From the NCBI RefSeq assembly GCF_023078275.1, contig NC_062990.1, positions 6,215,549 through 6,279,548 of the forward strand: a stretch of 64,000 bases of DNA, written 5' to 3'. Source of the DNA: Leguminivora glycinivorella. Taxonomy: Eukaryota > Arthropoda > Insecta > Lepidoptera > Tortricidae. The position numbers and the translations under genes are program-made. Positions 44,976 through 57,025 of this stretch are shown here, one piece after another (positions within the stretch are counted from its first letter, which is position 1; each line of letters begins with the position of its first letter). The notes beneath the pieces were generated by a model. It did no database searches. It had not been told where the DNA came from and saw nothing but the letters and a program-made list of their open reading frames with translations.

Positions 44976-45467
44976 TATATAAGGTCCTAATTTATTAGAT
45001 GCAGATATTTTTACAGCTGATAGTACTCGGTCTCTGGAGTATATTAAACCGTGAAACATTATAGCTTTTACGATGTTGTTTTGGAGAAAACGGAAAAACA
45101 AATTTGCTACGTAAAAACACCCTGTTTATGTGATTATTAAATGAAAACTCATTGAACAGATTCTAGTACCTCTTTTACGTACCACTTAACTGTAACTGGC
45201 CACTTCAATGACATGTGCAGTTTTCCCGCCGAACCTTTACGACATTTACAACAAACAATTGTTGACATGACAGACAGTGTTATTGTGACATGTGATAATG
45301 CACATGATGATTTTTTTTAGACGAAATTATAATTAATTTTTTTGTTAGGAAAATGAAATCAAAAAAGTTACATGAAAAGATTTCTTAATTTATATTTAAA
45401 GTTAATTATTTTAATGTAAAGTATCATGTGTTAAAATATCTGCAACTAATAAATTAGGACCTTATAT
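44976..45467. mobile_element. sm: 492-bp TIR element in sm 3' UTR region
   Basis: TATATAAGGTCCTAATTTAT TAGATGCAGATATTTT at left and its inverted match AAAATATCTGCAACTAATAA ATTAGGACCTTATATA at right. Interior AT-rich, no frame. Confidence 0.8.
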
Positions 45468-47810
45468 ATGAAATTAGAACATATTATACTTACATACATA
45501 CATAATACGGTCCGACTTAAAATAGGAAATTTTAACATATTCACTTCAAGCGACCCGCTAGGCGGGTTCACCGTTTGTAGGCGCTTTTAGCTACAATACG
45601 GGAATAACGCGCGTAGCTCACGATAGCAGTGAATGTGTTAAATATTGAAGTTATTCACACATTCTAAATAATATTTTCAATCTCACACATTAGTTCAAAA
45701 GTATCAAAATACACCTCACTCTTTTAGGTCTCGACCGTAGTGAAGTAATGATAGTAAATTCACATTTTGATCGTATTTTGCTTCTAGTTAACGGCGACGT
45801 CGGCGAACACACACAAACACATATCAAGACGGACACACACACAGCCACACGAGAGCGGACGGGGTTGCCATTTCACATGAAACACCCACAACACACAGTT
45901 ACCAAAAGGGTGATACCACAAAAACAATGGCAACATTATATATATATAATTCCTTTACTTTTTATGTGATTTAGATCACCCCCAATAAAGACATTAACAG
46001 ATAGTTTATTAATATAATTTTAGACACATACAATTTCATGTTAACACATTACAATTCCATTTTTTTTATTTTGGATTTTGTTTTTTTTTTCTATATGGAC
46101 GATGCCTGTTGAATGCGTTGTGCATTTGCTTGAATTTTTGCACTAGTGTATAGATTTCTTAGGTATTGGTTAAGTAATATTCCCAATTTTATTGGAGTAA
46201 TGTTAGAATTAGTTTTGTAATATCTTTTCGGTGCCATTTTCAAACACTCGTTGGTGTACATTTTTTTAGTCACAAGTGAATGACTTTAAATAAAAAAAAA
46301 ATGTTTTTAATTTATAATTTTGTTTTATTTTGTTTTGAGTTTTGAGGATGGTACTGTTTTTTCCGTTTTTTAGTGATGAATAGTAAATTGATATTAGATT
46401 GGGACTTTGTTTAAGGTAATTCGGAATAAAATGATTATTTTTCCCTTTGTTGTTCTCAAATGTATCCTTTTTGTGTACAAATTGTGGATTTTGTGAGAAA
46501 AAAATATTTTTCCAATCCATGAGTATGTACTCGTATTAATATTATAGTGACGATTTTCCCCAGAACCTTGGTTGTTTGTAACATGACAGTTGTGAAAATG
46601 TACAAGAAATAAAAAAAAATGTTATGCTATAAGGTAGAAATTTGAGTTTTATTTAGTTTCCATACGAAGTAGAACTGTGCATGTTTCTTCATTTATTTTT
46701 GCATGAGTTTCGTGATGTCCATACAAAATAGAGTGGCACTAAGTTTGTAAAACACCTGAGTTGACACGTTTATTCTAAAATTAAAGAACCAAAAAATATC
46801 TAATTGTAAGGAATAGTTTAGCACTCTCTAGGCTAGTAGTAAGTGTCATTGCAATGTCAATTATATTCGATTAGTGGAAAAATATGACAGTACGGATTTT
46901 CTATAAATTTTTCTTAATAATGAAAAAAATAAAAAATAATAGCGTCGATTCGATTACAGTTTGGAAGCCTGCACAAGAATGTGTAGAAATAGTCCTTGGT
47001 TCGAGACACCCGCTGTTCCGTTGTGTTCTTACTTAAGATTTAGTAGATCGCGGTTGGCAACGCTGCAAAGTCACAAATATAAAAGACATTATTTTTCCCT
47101 CTCGTGGCCAGAGACAACGTTGCCGCCCGCGCCTATAGTTCTCTAAATAGCTGAATAATATAATAACATTTAAAAATCAGTGTTATCAGGTAAATAGATG
47201 CATATCTTTTTCTCTAGAAATATTTTCGAATGGAAAACTAAATGTTCTAGCATAGGCCCTGGATGTCGTGGTAGCTATTGTGTTTAATGTACAGATGTTT
47301 GTTGTCGATGGTTTGATGTTGCAGATAATGTACTGTGCGGTAATTTAAATACACAACAAATGTCAGATTTACCTACATAGTATTTAGACAATGATATTAA
47401 AAATTAAAATGCAATAAAATCTGTCCAAACGAATCTTGGTTGTTATTTTTTTTAATACTCAAAGTAATGTCATTGTCTAAAAAAAAGAAATGTAACACAT
47501 AATTACATGAAGCCAAATGATCGACTCTCCAAAAATAACACAAGAAACAGCACTCTTGCATACATTTTAAGGTATATAAATGTAAACATTTTAAGTTTAG
47601 TTTCTTTCAAATATTTTTAGACTTGGCATTGGATAGTACTTGTAGCTACATGGTAACTTTAAATACATATTATGTCAACACAACAAAATATTCTTTCATT
47701 TCAACACAACCACTGCAATCATTTTCATATCCTATTTACAGAACACAGACTCAAGTCATTTCGACAAAAATGATACATTTTTCGTGAATTTCAAAAGAAA
47801 GTGCGCACTT

Positions 47811-47866
47811 ACTCGTATGTATGTGTGATCAAATACTTATGTATTTGATCACACATACATACGAGT
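47811..47866. repeat. Perfect 26-bp hairpin in sm 3' UTR region
   Basis: ACTCGTATGTATGTGTGATC AAATAC, loop TTAT, then the exact reverse complement. The stem holds the ATGTATGTGTG word. Confidence 0.93.
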
Positions 47867-49349
47867 ATTACGAGTATTATAAATGTTATTTTGTAGTTAT
47901 TAGTGTACATTTAAATAGCATTTTAGAAATTAGACCCGCTTCTTTCGAAATTTACGGATATACAAAAGTGTTCCACACATTTGAAAAACCTTAAGTATCA
48001 TATTTATTCCTTCCAAATTAGACTACGTTGAAAGGTAAGCTCTATTTCGATTGATTACATTTTTCTCATTTATAGCTACGATGAGCAGTACAAATAAAAG
48101 TACATACTTTACAAGTTTATACTTTTTTTTTTAAATATATTAAGCGAAACATTGCATTCATTTATTGACATTGATTTTTGGCATTATTACCTACTGCTTA
48201 AAATTTAATTATTACATTTTAAATCTTGCTAAATACAGATAAAGTTTAGATTTTTAATTAAGTTTAATAAACATATATAAATTCAGAAATAAACCTTTTT
48301 TTAACTCCAGTGAAGTAATATTTAAACAAATGTTTGTTTAAAATTGTTTATTTAAAAAAAGAACATAATTTGCATTATACTGAATTTAAATATTTATTTC
48401 AGCTTTTATCAAGAAATCTGCTGTGATATTTGAGCCCTTATTTATGACAGAATTAAAAATTATTAAATATATAAATTAATCTTATCAATGACATTTGTCT
48501 ATATTTAGTCCCTTTCCATCCATTTTATCTTTCCAAATTACTTGCCATATAATATACAACTTATTTAAAAATTACTTGCTCAAAATACTCTAACACGATA
48601 TTTTATATTAGCGAAATTCTCATACTTAACACACAAAAACTTACACCAACTATAAGATCGCACGAGTTGGATAATGTAAACATATTTAAATTTATAATTT
48701 AATATTTTGCACAATTACGCGAATTATTATAGAAAATTAAGTAAAATTAAATATTTATAAAAAAATATGCGATCATGTCGATATGTAAATAGTAAGTACA
48801 ATTGTTTTTTGATTATTCAATTAAATTTATATTGTTTTAATGTAATTTTAAGTGCATAATAATAACATAGAATTGCACTTGAGGCGCGATATGTAAATTG
48901 TATAGAAATAAATAATGTTTTTGACTGAAATGCATTCATTTAATTTTATACTTCAATAATGACTAAGTACCTTAAGTGAAAGGTTTGGCTGGATTTTTAA
49001 CGCTGTGTCTATAGCCGGCCAATCAGAGGGGCCGAAATTACTTTCGCGCCTACGTTTTATATTGTTGTGGCTTTATTCTACTTAGTACCTACTATACTGA
49101 CATAGGTACTTGCCGAACAATATAATTTATATATTATTCTTTTTTGACTTCCCGCGCTTTCTGCACCATAGATTTTGATCTGCACAGGTTTTGGTGGGTT
49201 TTTGACTTTTTTGTCGTTATTTTGACAGCATTGACGCCACCGTTTCAAAATTATTCTGACAGTTGTTAAGCGCCCTCCAGATTATGCGCGTTAATCGCGG
49301 CGCGATTTCGAAATGAATAGCACAGTGACGCATGCAGGGCAGGATTAAC

Positions 49350-49510
49350 TGCTAGTTCAGACACAGTGGAAACCGCGCGGATCATTATTTCAATAGCATA
49401 GTACTGGAACGTTCACACTACAACAACCGCGCGGTGTAGTGTGAACGGTCTAGTACCTACTATGCTATTGAAATAAGATCCACGCGGTTTCCGCTGTGTC
49501 TGAACTAGCA
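49350..49510. mobile_element. 161-bp foldback MITE
   Basis: TGCTAGTTCAGACACAGTGG at left, CCGCTGTGTCTGAACTAGCA at right; inner TTATTTCAATAGCATAGTAC and CGTTCACACTACA arms. Followed at 49515 by MITE-A. Confidence 0.88.
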
Positions 49511-49514
49511 CTAA

Positions 49515-49659
49515 CGGCTCAGCCACGACATTGGTCTAAGCGCGACAGCGGTGAGCGGCAGCCATACATTGGAGCGAGACACAGCGATGGGACTTTTCAT
49601 TCGCATGTATGGCTGCCGCTCACCGCTGTCGCGCTTAGACCATTGTTGTGGCTAGGCGT
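49515..49659. mobile_element. MITE-A copy 6
   Basis: Starts CGGCTCAGCCACGACATTGG five bases after another MITE (49350-49510). The right end is slightly altered (GTTGTGGCTAGGCG). Confidence 0.86.
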
Positions 49660-50404
49660 GGTAAGGCCAAAATCGTCGTTGCGTGGGCGCACACATAGCG
49701 CACAAGTGGCAAGAGGAGCCAGGTTGTAATTTTGTTCAGCTATTTAAAATCTAGATTTGTGATTCAGATTAGGTATCTGAAAAGTTGCACCACAATGCCA
49801 CCATGTACAACCTTCATAAGGTGGAAGCTGTTGCTAGGACGCCGTGAAAGATGATTCTAGCTCAACGAATCATACTGTTGCAACTGTTGCAAGGCCGAAC
49901 GATAAAGACAAAGTTGTACCTACATCACTATAAAAATGTTCAGTGGTTATCCGACAATCCAAAGCGGAGTTCCTCTTGAAGCCAAAGGCGCAAAACGACT
50001 TAGAGAGGCGCAATTTTGTACGGGCATAAGCGTGATAGTGGCAAACCACCGATGCCCATTAAGGCATCCCGACGCTGACGACAGATTTACTGTGGCCTAA
50101 TTTAACTTTAGTGTTATAAAAATAAAACTGGTGATGAAATAAAAGGTTTATAAGTCTATAAGGGAACCTGTGAAGTATGTAAAATATTTGCAAAAGCTGC
50201 ATAATATGCTGTCATAATATGCAAAAGGCCGAGCAACATGAGAGCATAAAATTAACCTATTTAATTCCAAACTTTGTTTTTCTGCAGTTTTGATATCAAA
50301 GTCGAACTTCTCGACTTTTCAATGTCTGTCCAAGTTGGCCATTGCTGCAGTTTGCTTTTCTATCCTGTGTGTTGCCTTGGGCCCTGAGCTCAAATTCGAA
50401 GCCT

Positions 50405-51345
50405 CGGCTTATACACGGTGTTTCCGGTATCACTCAAAAGCTCAGACACCCCAACTGATTTTTATTTTTTTAAACGTATCTAGAATGTTCATTTTTTAAT
50501 CTGATGATTATTATTTTTTTAAATTGAGTTTTAAATTTTCTGTGCAGCTCTACTCGGCTTTTAACTCTACACTCAATAAAATCATTGCTAGCTACCATCA
50601 TAAACCTTCAAACTGTTTAATTGTGTACGTTACTACAACGACATAAGGTTTACCAATAGACAGCTATGTCAATGTAAAGCACTTTAACCTGTGTCACAGT
50701 AAACTTCAAATTGGACAGGTGACTCAGTAAGCAAATTTAAACCTAAAATTCAAAATGACAAGGTTGTAATTAGGTACGAGTTCAATTTGTTATGACTTAT
50801 GATAAACTTTAAAATTAAACTGACGCACAACGTCTATCTCGTAGCGGAAAAAATAATCGTCCAAGTAACCAGCCAGTATTAATACCCTTAAATACTGAAA
50901 AAGGTATACAACCTCTAACAATATGATATGCACAATGTTGTATTACAAATTTGTAGAATGGGCACGTAAACAATAACTAATAATACAAATTAAAACAAAA
51001 AATATTACCCCCATCAAGATATAGCTCAATCGATTCTACTCTCGATTCTGAACAAACAGTTTTCAGGTTTTTAGTGTTAAGTGAAACACGGTGTATAGAA
51101 TACACCTCCACCCCCATCAATAGTAGCAAAAATTTTCTATCTCGTATTATGCAATTTTAGTGCTCCCGACTAACTCAGCTTTCAGACAAAAAAAACGAAA
51201 TCAAAATCGGTTTATCCGTTCGAAAGCTACGATGCCATAGACAGACACACACAGACAGACAGACAGACAAACAGACAGACTGACATACACACAGACAGAC
51301 ACGTCAAACTTATAACACCCCGTCGTTTTTGCGTCGGGGGTTAAA
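50405..51345 (+). repeat. Interspersed repeat with (GACA)n and GTCGGGGGTTAAAAA end
   Basis: Starts ACACGGTGTTTCCGG and ends CGTCGTTTTTGCGTCGGGGG TTAAAAATAG after a (CAGACAGACA)n stretch at 51240-51302. A familiar insect repeat layout; no coding frame. Confidence 0.55.
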
Positions 51346-51468
51346 AATAGACGGATATATGCTAGTTATTTTTCTTTTTCGTAGGTGGTCTAATAGTTTT
51401 GTGAGGTTTCGTGAGTTATACTTCCGTGAATCAGAATAATAGCGGCCTTCTTGCCAATCCATACTTCC

Positions 51469-51588
51469 ATACTAATATTATAAATGGGAAAGTGAGTGTG
51501 TCTGTTTGTTTGTCCGTCTTTCACGGCAAAACGGAGCGACGAATTGACGTGATTTTTTAAGTGGAGATAGTTGAAGGGATGAGGAGTG
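51469..51588 (+). repeat. SINE-like repeat E, 5' half
   Basis: ATACTAATATTATAAATGGG through TTGAAGGGATGAGGAGTGA. The continuation (CTACCTTTTGTCTC ... GCAAAAGCTAG) is at 53763-53816 after the LINE. Confidence 0.88.
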
Positions 51589-53762
51589 ATAATCTTCTGG
51601 TGAAGTATTTGACAATATGAAGAATAGCCGCAAAACCTTCAAAAACAAGCTCAAATGGTGTCAAAATAATGTAGATAAGATCAAGATGGACATACTAGCT
51701 TCGTGCAAACAAGAAAAGAACTTTGTAAAGTTCTGGAGTAACATCAAGGAACTTACTCCTTAACAAAGTCTTCCTGTTAGTGTGGACGGTCTGCGGGAAC
51801 CCAAGCTCATAGCAGACATGTTTGCTGGCAGGTTCAAGGTTGACCCGCTGCCTACGGCGGCACAAGCGGATACAGTGATATCGGGAATGAAGGACTCAGT
51901 TCGGTTTACCCCCAAGATGTCAAAAAAGCAGTTGCACAAATGACAAGGGGTAAATCGCCTGGGCACGATGGACTTAGTTTGGAACATGTGCACATGTGCA
52001 GTATGCTAGCGATATCATTTATGGCAAATTATGCGCGTTATACTGCATGTGCGTCAAATATTCTTACCTACCACTAGAGATGATGCGGACCGTCGTGGTT
52101 CCAGTTGTTAAAAACAAAACGGGTGACCTGGGATCAGCCAGCAATTACAGGCCTATTTCTTTGGGCACAATTCTGGGGAAAAATCTGGAGAGACTTATAC
52201 AGCCTGCACTGGTGAGTCATTTAGATATCCATGACGCTCAGTTCGGTTTCCGTGCCGGGCTCTCAACAGATACGGCGATTTTAAGCCTAAAACACAGTGT
52301 AAATTACTACGTGGACCGGGAAACATCTGTTTATGCATGTTTCCTGGACCTAAGTAAAGCATTTGATCTGGTAAATTATGATATTCTCTGGAACAAATTG
52401 CTCGACACAAAGGTAGAAAGGTACCTAAACCTATCGTCGGGCTGTTGAGATACTGGTACGGGAATCAAACTAACTGCGTTAGGTGGGGCGACGCGACATC
52501 TAGTGATTATAGGCTAGACTGCGGTGTACGTCAGGGTGGTTTAACCTCTCCGGACCTCTTTAACCTCTATGTGAATGATCTGATAGGCGAACTGAGCAGC
52601 GCCAGAATCGGTTGTCATATAAGAGATGTTTGTTTAAACAATCTCAGCTATGCGGATGATATGGTGTTGCTCAGTCCGTCTATCAGTGGTCTTCAGGTGC
52701 TACTCTCGGTCTGTGAACGGTATGCAGCTGCTCATGGTCTAAAATATAACGTTCAGAAGACCGAGATGATGGTATTTAGGGCTGGTAGGGGTCCGGACAG
52801 GATACCTAAATTAGTTCTGAATGGCTCACCGGTGAGGGTGGTTAATAAATTTAAATACCTCGGACACATTTTGTGCAGTGACTTAAGAGATTACCTTGAC
52901 ATGGAAAGGGAAAGACGAGCTCTGTCTATCAAGTGTATGCTCGCGCGCAAGTTTGCAAGGTGTACAGATGGTGTCAAGGTGTCTCTGTTTCGAGCATTTT
53001 GCCAGTGTCTGTATACCTGCCAACTTTGGGTTAACTACAGTATTAGAAAAGCATTTTCAACTTTGCGAATACAATACAATGACGCTTTTCGCATTCTACT
53101 GAGGTTACCCAGGTTTTGCAGCGCATCGGGCATGTTCGCGGATGCAGGGGTGCCTGACTTCTTTGCCATCATCAGAAGTCGGGTAGCAGGTTTCTGGGAG
53201 AGGTTGAGAAGTTCAGGCAATCTTATACTTAGCACTATCTCCGAGAACCTGTGTAACCCCATTTTTCGACATTGGTCATCCGTTCACCAAAGCGAGAATA
53301 AAAAGTAAAAAAAAAGACTGGTCTGTCGACTGAAGCAACTCGTAGTGTAAGTTTTATATAGACCGTCAACCAAATCTTGTCACTAGAAAAAGGCGGCAAA
53401 TTTGAAAAATCGCGGGCTAGCAACACTAGTTTTGAAAATCGGTGGAAGTTCGCGTGTCATTTGTCTCTTATCTGTGGAAATCTCCGTCCTACCAAAAAGA
53501 GAAATAACTAGCACATATCCGTCCCTTTTTAATACATTATCTAATTCGTAAGGAAGGAGCGAGCCCCTTGGAAAAAAAAATCTGTGGCTGTTCGACGTAC
53601 ATTGCTGGTTTTTGTACGTTTCATAGGGATACCATACTTTAGTTTGATGTACATTGCTACTGCCAAAATTTGGTTGACAGGCTATATGTATTGTTTTTTT
53701 GTATATTTTATATGGACCTATTGTGTCTGAAATAAAGTGATTTTATTTTTATTTTATTTATA
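51589..53762 (+). mobile_element. Decayed LINE with RT, inserted in a SINE-like repeat
   Basis: The 5' part (51589-52080) has several stops but still reads KTFKNKLKWCQNN and SVDGLREPKLIADMFAGRFK in pieces. RT motifs follow: PVVKNKTGDLGSASNYRPIS, DAQFGFRAGLSTD, FLDLSKAFDLVNYD, a break near 52445, then GVRQGGLTSPDLFNLYVNDL, SYADDMVLLSPS and FKYLGHILCSDL. The last frame ends at 53308. The 3' UTR carries a MITE (53357-53686) and ends in AATAAAG plus (TTTTA)n. Both flanks are halves of one SINE-like repeat, which fixes the borders within a few bases; GAGT occurs at both. Confidence 0.87.
53357..53686. mobile_element. MITE with TATAG..CGTCAACCAAAT ends
   Basis: Left end TATAGACCGTCAACCAAAT, right end ATTTGGTTGACAGGCTATA, 330 bp. 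It interrupts the 3' UTR of the LINE at 51589-53762. The family looks like a common lepidopteran MITE. Confidence 0.8.
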
Positions 53763-53816
53763 GAGTCTACCTTTTGTCTCTTTCTAACTCGAGCGACTCG
53801 CGGGCAAAAGCTAGTA
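53763..53816 (+). repeat. SINE-like repeat E, 3' half
   Basis: Continues the repeat broken at 51588: CTACCTTTTGTCTCTTTCTA and GCGGGCAAAAGCTAG. Confidence 0.85.
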
Positions 53817-53974
53817 GTCGTATATATTTCTGGTCAGGCTTTACATAGACGGTGGCGCCCCTATTGTTTTCTGCTATTTTTTGCCAGGCTGCAGTCAAAT
53901 CTTTCTTTTCAATAGTTATAGACGCCGTTGGATGTATTTCTGGTCAGGAAATTTTATAAAGTACGTCAGTGCCA

Positions 53975-54104
53975 CCTGGCAGGCAATTATGGTCGCGCCA
54001 TAAATGATAAAACATCAGGCCGTCCCTATCGCACTATTATAAGTGCGATATCGGACGGCCCGATGTTTTATCATTTATCGCGCGACCATGATTGTCCTGC
54101 TGGT
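53975..54104. mobile_element. 130-bp foldback MITE upstream of Fbxo28
   Basis: CCTGGCAGGCAATTATGGTC GCGC arm pairs with GCGCGACCATGATTGTCCTG CTGG; inner ATAAATGATAAAACATCAGG pairs likewise. Small loop TATTATA. Confidence 0.88.
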
Positions 54105-54419
54105 TTCATCAATTTTAATAGATTGTCATGAAATTACCCCGTCGAAATCAGTTTGAAACAAGCAAAAGGGCCAATTAGATCCCCTCTTACATTAGCTCGG
54201 CCGTTGAATTAACCCTTTAGGGCGATGACATACCACTGACTGACAGACGCATTTTAGGATTACACATGGCAACAATAATTGGTATTACGTCAAACTTCGA
54301 ATCAAAATAGAACTAGAACCACACGGAATTTCGGAACGTACCCGTATTAATTTGTCAAAGTGCTTCGCGTGATAATTTTCTAACAAAAGAAAAGGGTATT
54401 TTTGAAAACAATGAAGGCA

Positions 54420-54661
54420 ATACAAGATTAAGGTTAATTTGAAACGTTAAAACAGTTTGGTGATTATTGCGGATGCACCAACCCAACGCTAGAAATAGCT
54501 GAGGGAACAAAGCCACTGCCAATGTTATCAAACAAATCTTCTAGACCAGGATAGAAGTTTTGAACTATTTAGTGATTTCGCAATGTTTTTGCCGCTGATG
54601 CACTAAAATTAAGTTGCGGGCGTGTAGTTTTTAGTGTTCGTCCGTTGCAAACTGAGTAAAT
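54420..54661 (+). promoter_or_regulatory. Fbxo28: Probable Fbxo28 promoter / 5' UTR
   Basis: About 240 bases without repeats directly before the Fbxo28 start, with somewhat higher GC just upstream of the ATG (GTTGCGGGCG at 54613). No TATA box is evident. The start site cannot be fixed. Confidence 0.3.
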
Positions 54662-54745
54662 ATGGAATTACTCGATCTGCCCGTTGTTATGATTGAGAAT
54701 ATTCTCTCGTATTTAACATATGACGAAATCGCAAAGAATAGAGTG
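54662..54745 (+). CDS. Fbxo28: Fbxo28 exon 1 (F-box start)
   Basis: ATG at 54662, with an in-frame TGA nine bases upstream fixing the start. Encodes MELLDLPVVMIENILSYLTY then DEIAKNRV, followed by GTAAGT. This is an F-box (LP...IENILSYL.YDEI) matching FBXO28 (compare LAIENILSFMSYDEI). F-box proteins dock substrates onto SCF ubiquitin ligases through Skp1; human FBXO28 is a nuclear SCF subunit. The vertebrate protein has a longer N-terminus, absent here. Confidence 0.9.
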
Positions 54746-55373
54746 GTAAGTACCTAGTGTTTATTTAAAGAATAGGTAGTTTAGTGCTTTATTTGCTATA
54801 ACTTAAGAATATAGATTGGTATACGGATTTTCCCGTTATATAAGCTGTTTTTTGGAGCAAATACTCTTTATGATTCATCCATTTGCTTTCATTACCACTT
54901 TTCAAAACAAGTTACATGGTTTGCTCCGAAACGATTAAATCAACAAAAACTACCAGGCAAACTTGATTTGAACAGTAAAAGCTAGAACAACATATTATTA
55001 AGCTAGACTTTATTATGATTAAGTTATAAAAAAAAAACCAATTACATTTAGTTGGTTCTTGCAAATAAAACCAATGCCTACCAATGGCTTAAAAATCTGA
55101 CAATCTGATATTATTGACAATGAAAGAACAATAAGTATATACATAATTTTTGCTACAGGTAGAGACCTAATTTTTAGCTATCTAATTTTATATTAAATAA
55201 AATAAGGAAAAAAATAATATTCTTTTTATTTTATTTTATGACTGTAGTGCAAATTATTACTGCAATTTACACTTTTCCAATCTGTTTCCTTACTTTCATT
55301 ACTTTCATTACATGTATAACTATCATGCTGACGTTAAACATCATTTGTTATAAATGTTTTCTGATGTTTTTAG

Positions 55374-55501
55374 GTATGTAAGGCGTTCAATGAGCTGTCT
55401 ATGCGGATGCTGAACCGAGGGTTTCTAATGATAGAAAGACGCCATGCCCTCGCACTTAAGACAGTCAAAGCTCAGCTGCCCAGAAGGGAGTCGGAGCGCA
55501 G
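55374..55501 (+). CDS. Fbxo28: Fbxo28 exon 2
   Basis: Acceptor TGATGTTTTTAG, donor CGCAG|GTAACT, starts in phase 0. Encodes VCKAFNELSMRMLNRGFLMI and then ERRHALALKTVKAQLPRRESER. The vertebrate counterpart reads VCKRMD...RMLNQGFLKVER...KQVKAQLPRRESERR, so identity is clear. No further Fbxo28 exon is seen up to 64000. Intron 2 is therefore at least 8.5 kb and is filled with transposons. Confidence 0.92.
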
Positions 55502-55739
55502 GTAACTATTGTTGATTTTTTTTCATGACTATAAAGCCTAGAATAGTACTTAGTTTGGTATTTAATACTCATTAACCCATAATTCGAGGTGGTCTCCAGT
55601 GTTGTGAGTTTGGCAAAAACAGTGCTTTTTTCTATTATGCTTTTACTTTTCATACTACAATCACCATCAAATATATCAGAGCTGCCAAAGCTCTCAGAAA
55701 TAACAGAACATGCTTCTATTGTCATGATGTGTGTGTTTT

Positions 55740-55890
55740 GAGTGGAATTCCTTGCGGGCAGCTATATTTCTGAGCTCATATAACCTGACAAATCGTTTGG
55801 GCAAGCTCACTCCATCATAGGCCATGTCTTCACCTTAGGCTAGTCTGTGGCCAAGAGTAAGCCCATTTATAAAAAAACCGAATGTTTGTT
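55740..55890 (+). repeat. Repeat K fragment in Fbxo28 intron 2
   Basis: TGGAATTCCTTGCGGGCAGC and CTAGTCTGTGGCCAAGAGTA AGCCCAT, followed by TTTATAAAAAAA. Confidence 0.55.
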
Positions 55891-56057
55891 GCAGCTTTGG
55901 CCATGTAACATGAAGATGTTTGTGCTTCAAATAGTGTTTTCCCCTCACTTGTTCGGAAACACGTGTTTTGTCCTTTAATACCAGCGGGTAAAAACGCATT
56001 TTATCCACTAGTGGGTAAAGTAATTTGACCTTGAATAAAGTCAAATTAACTGCTTTA

Positions 56058-56412
56058 TAAAACCGCCTTCAAAAAAAGCGTGTTACAAAACACGGAGAAA
56101 CTAAAAAGCCAAAAATAATAAACCTTCGAATTCAGATTTCTTATCGGATTGCAATAATCTAAATATCCAAATTATAAACAAATCAATTATTTTTGTAGTC
56201 GGTACCAGACCTGTTCGTCGCCTTGCTATTTCCTGTTTGCCCCACCCAACCATACGCAGGCTGGCCCCGACTCCAAAAATAATTGATTTGTTTATAATTA
56301 GGATATTTAGATTATTGCAATCCGATAAGAAATCTGAATTCGAAGGTTTATTATTTTTGGCTTTTTAGTTTCTCCGTGTTTTGTAACACGCTTTTTTTGA
56401 AGGCGGTTTTAT
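56058..56412. mobile_element. 355-bp foldback MITE in Fbxo28 intron 2
   Basis: TAAAACCGCCTTCAAAAAAA at left, TTTTTTTGAAGGCGGTTTTA at right. Arms of about 150 bases are nearly identical, around a GC-richer centre (CCACCCAACCATACGCAGGC). Confidence 0.92.
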
Positions 56413-57025
56413 TTTTTGTTAAAAAGTTAATTTATTTGTTGATTTTTAGTGGTTCCTACACGGAAAGAATTTTTTAGTTGGTTTTACCATATTTTAACAA
56501 AATTTATGGGTTAATATAGCACCTACCCTTGAGTTTTGTTGAGCTAACAAAAACTGTATTGTTGATCGGTTACGGTAATTTTAACTTATTTCATTTTTGT
56601 TGATTCAACATTTCAATATAATGTAATATTAACCCTCGAACATGGGGTTAATATAGCACCAACCCATAGATTTTTAGTTGTTTTTACAATTACCACAAAG
56701 GTTAATGTAACCGTTTAGCAAATTGTAAATTATTTATTTACCTTCCGATTTTGGTCAGTTTTACTAGTATGCACTTGGTGCATAATTGTAAAATTAACTA
56801 TTTAACAAGGTTAGGTTTAACGTACTAGAACTGTTAAGAAAACAGGTATGTTTGTGTTAAATCTACTTACTTTTAATGGTTATTGTTACAAGTATGCACT
56901 TGGTGCAAACCTGTCAAAACAACAAAACATATCAGTAAAATTAACTATCTAACAGCGTTTAATTTTACATACTCGAAATGTTAAGGATACGAGTTTGTCT
57001 GTGTTAAATCTACGTGATTTTAATG

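Larger units (their letters stand above)
44169..48930 (+). other. sm: Probable long 3' UTR of sm
   Basis: AT-rich sequence without credible coding potential and with far fewer transposons than the rest of the window. It has two small MITE-like inverted repeats and one perfect 26-bp hairpin. Poly(A) signals AATAAA occur at 46608, 47413 and 48907, among others. A long 3' UTR is plausible for a neuronal or muscle RNA-binding protein, but the true end cannot be fixed without transcript data. An unassigned GC-richer patch lies at about 46960-47140. Confidence 0.45.

Noticed and set aside
46961..47146. GGTTCGAGACACCCG looked like a tRNA B box.
   Set aside because: No A box or cloverleaf can be built around it.
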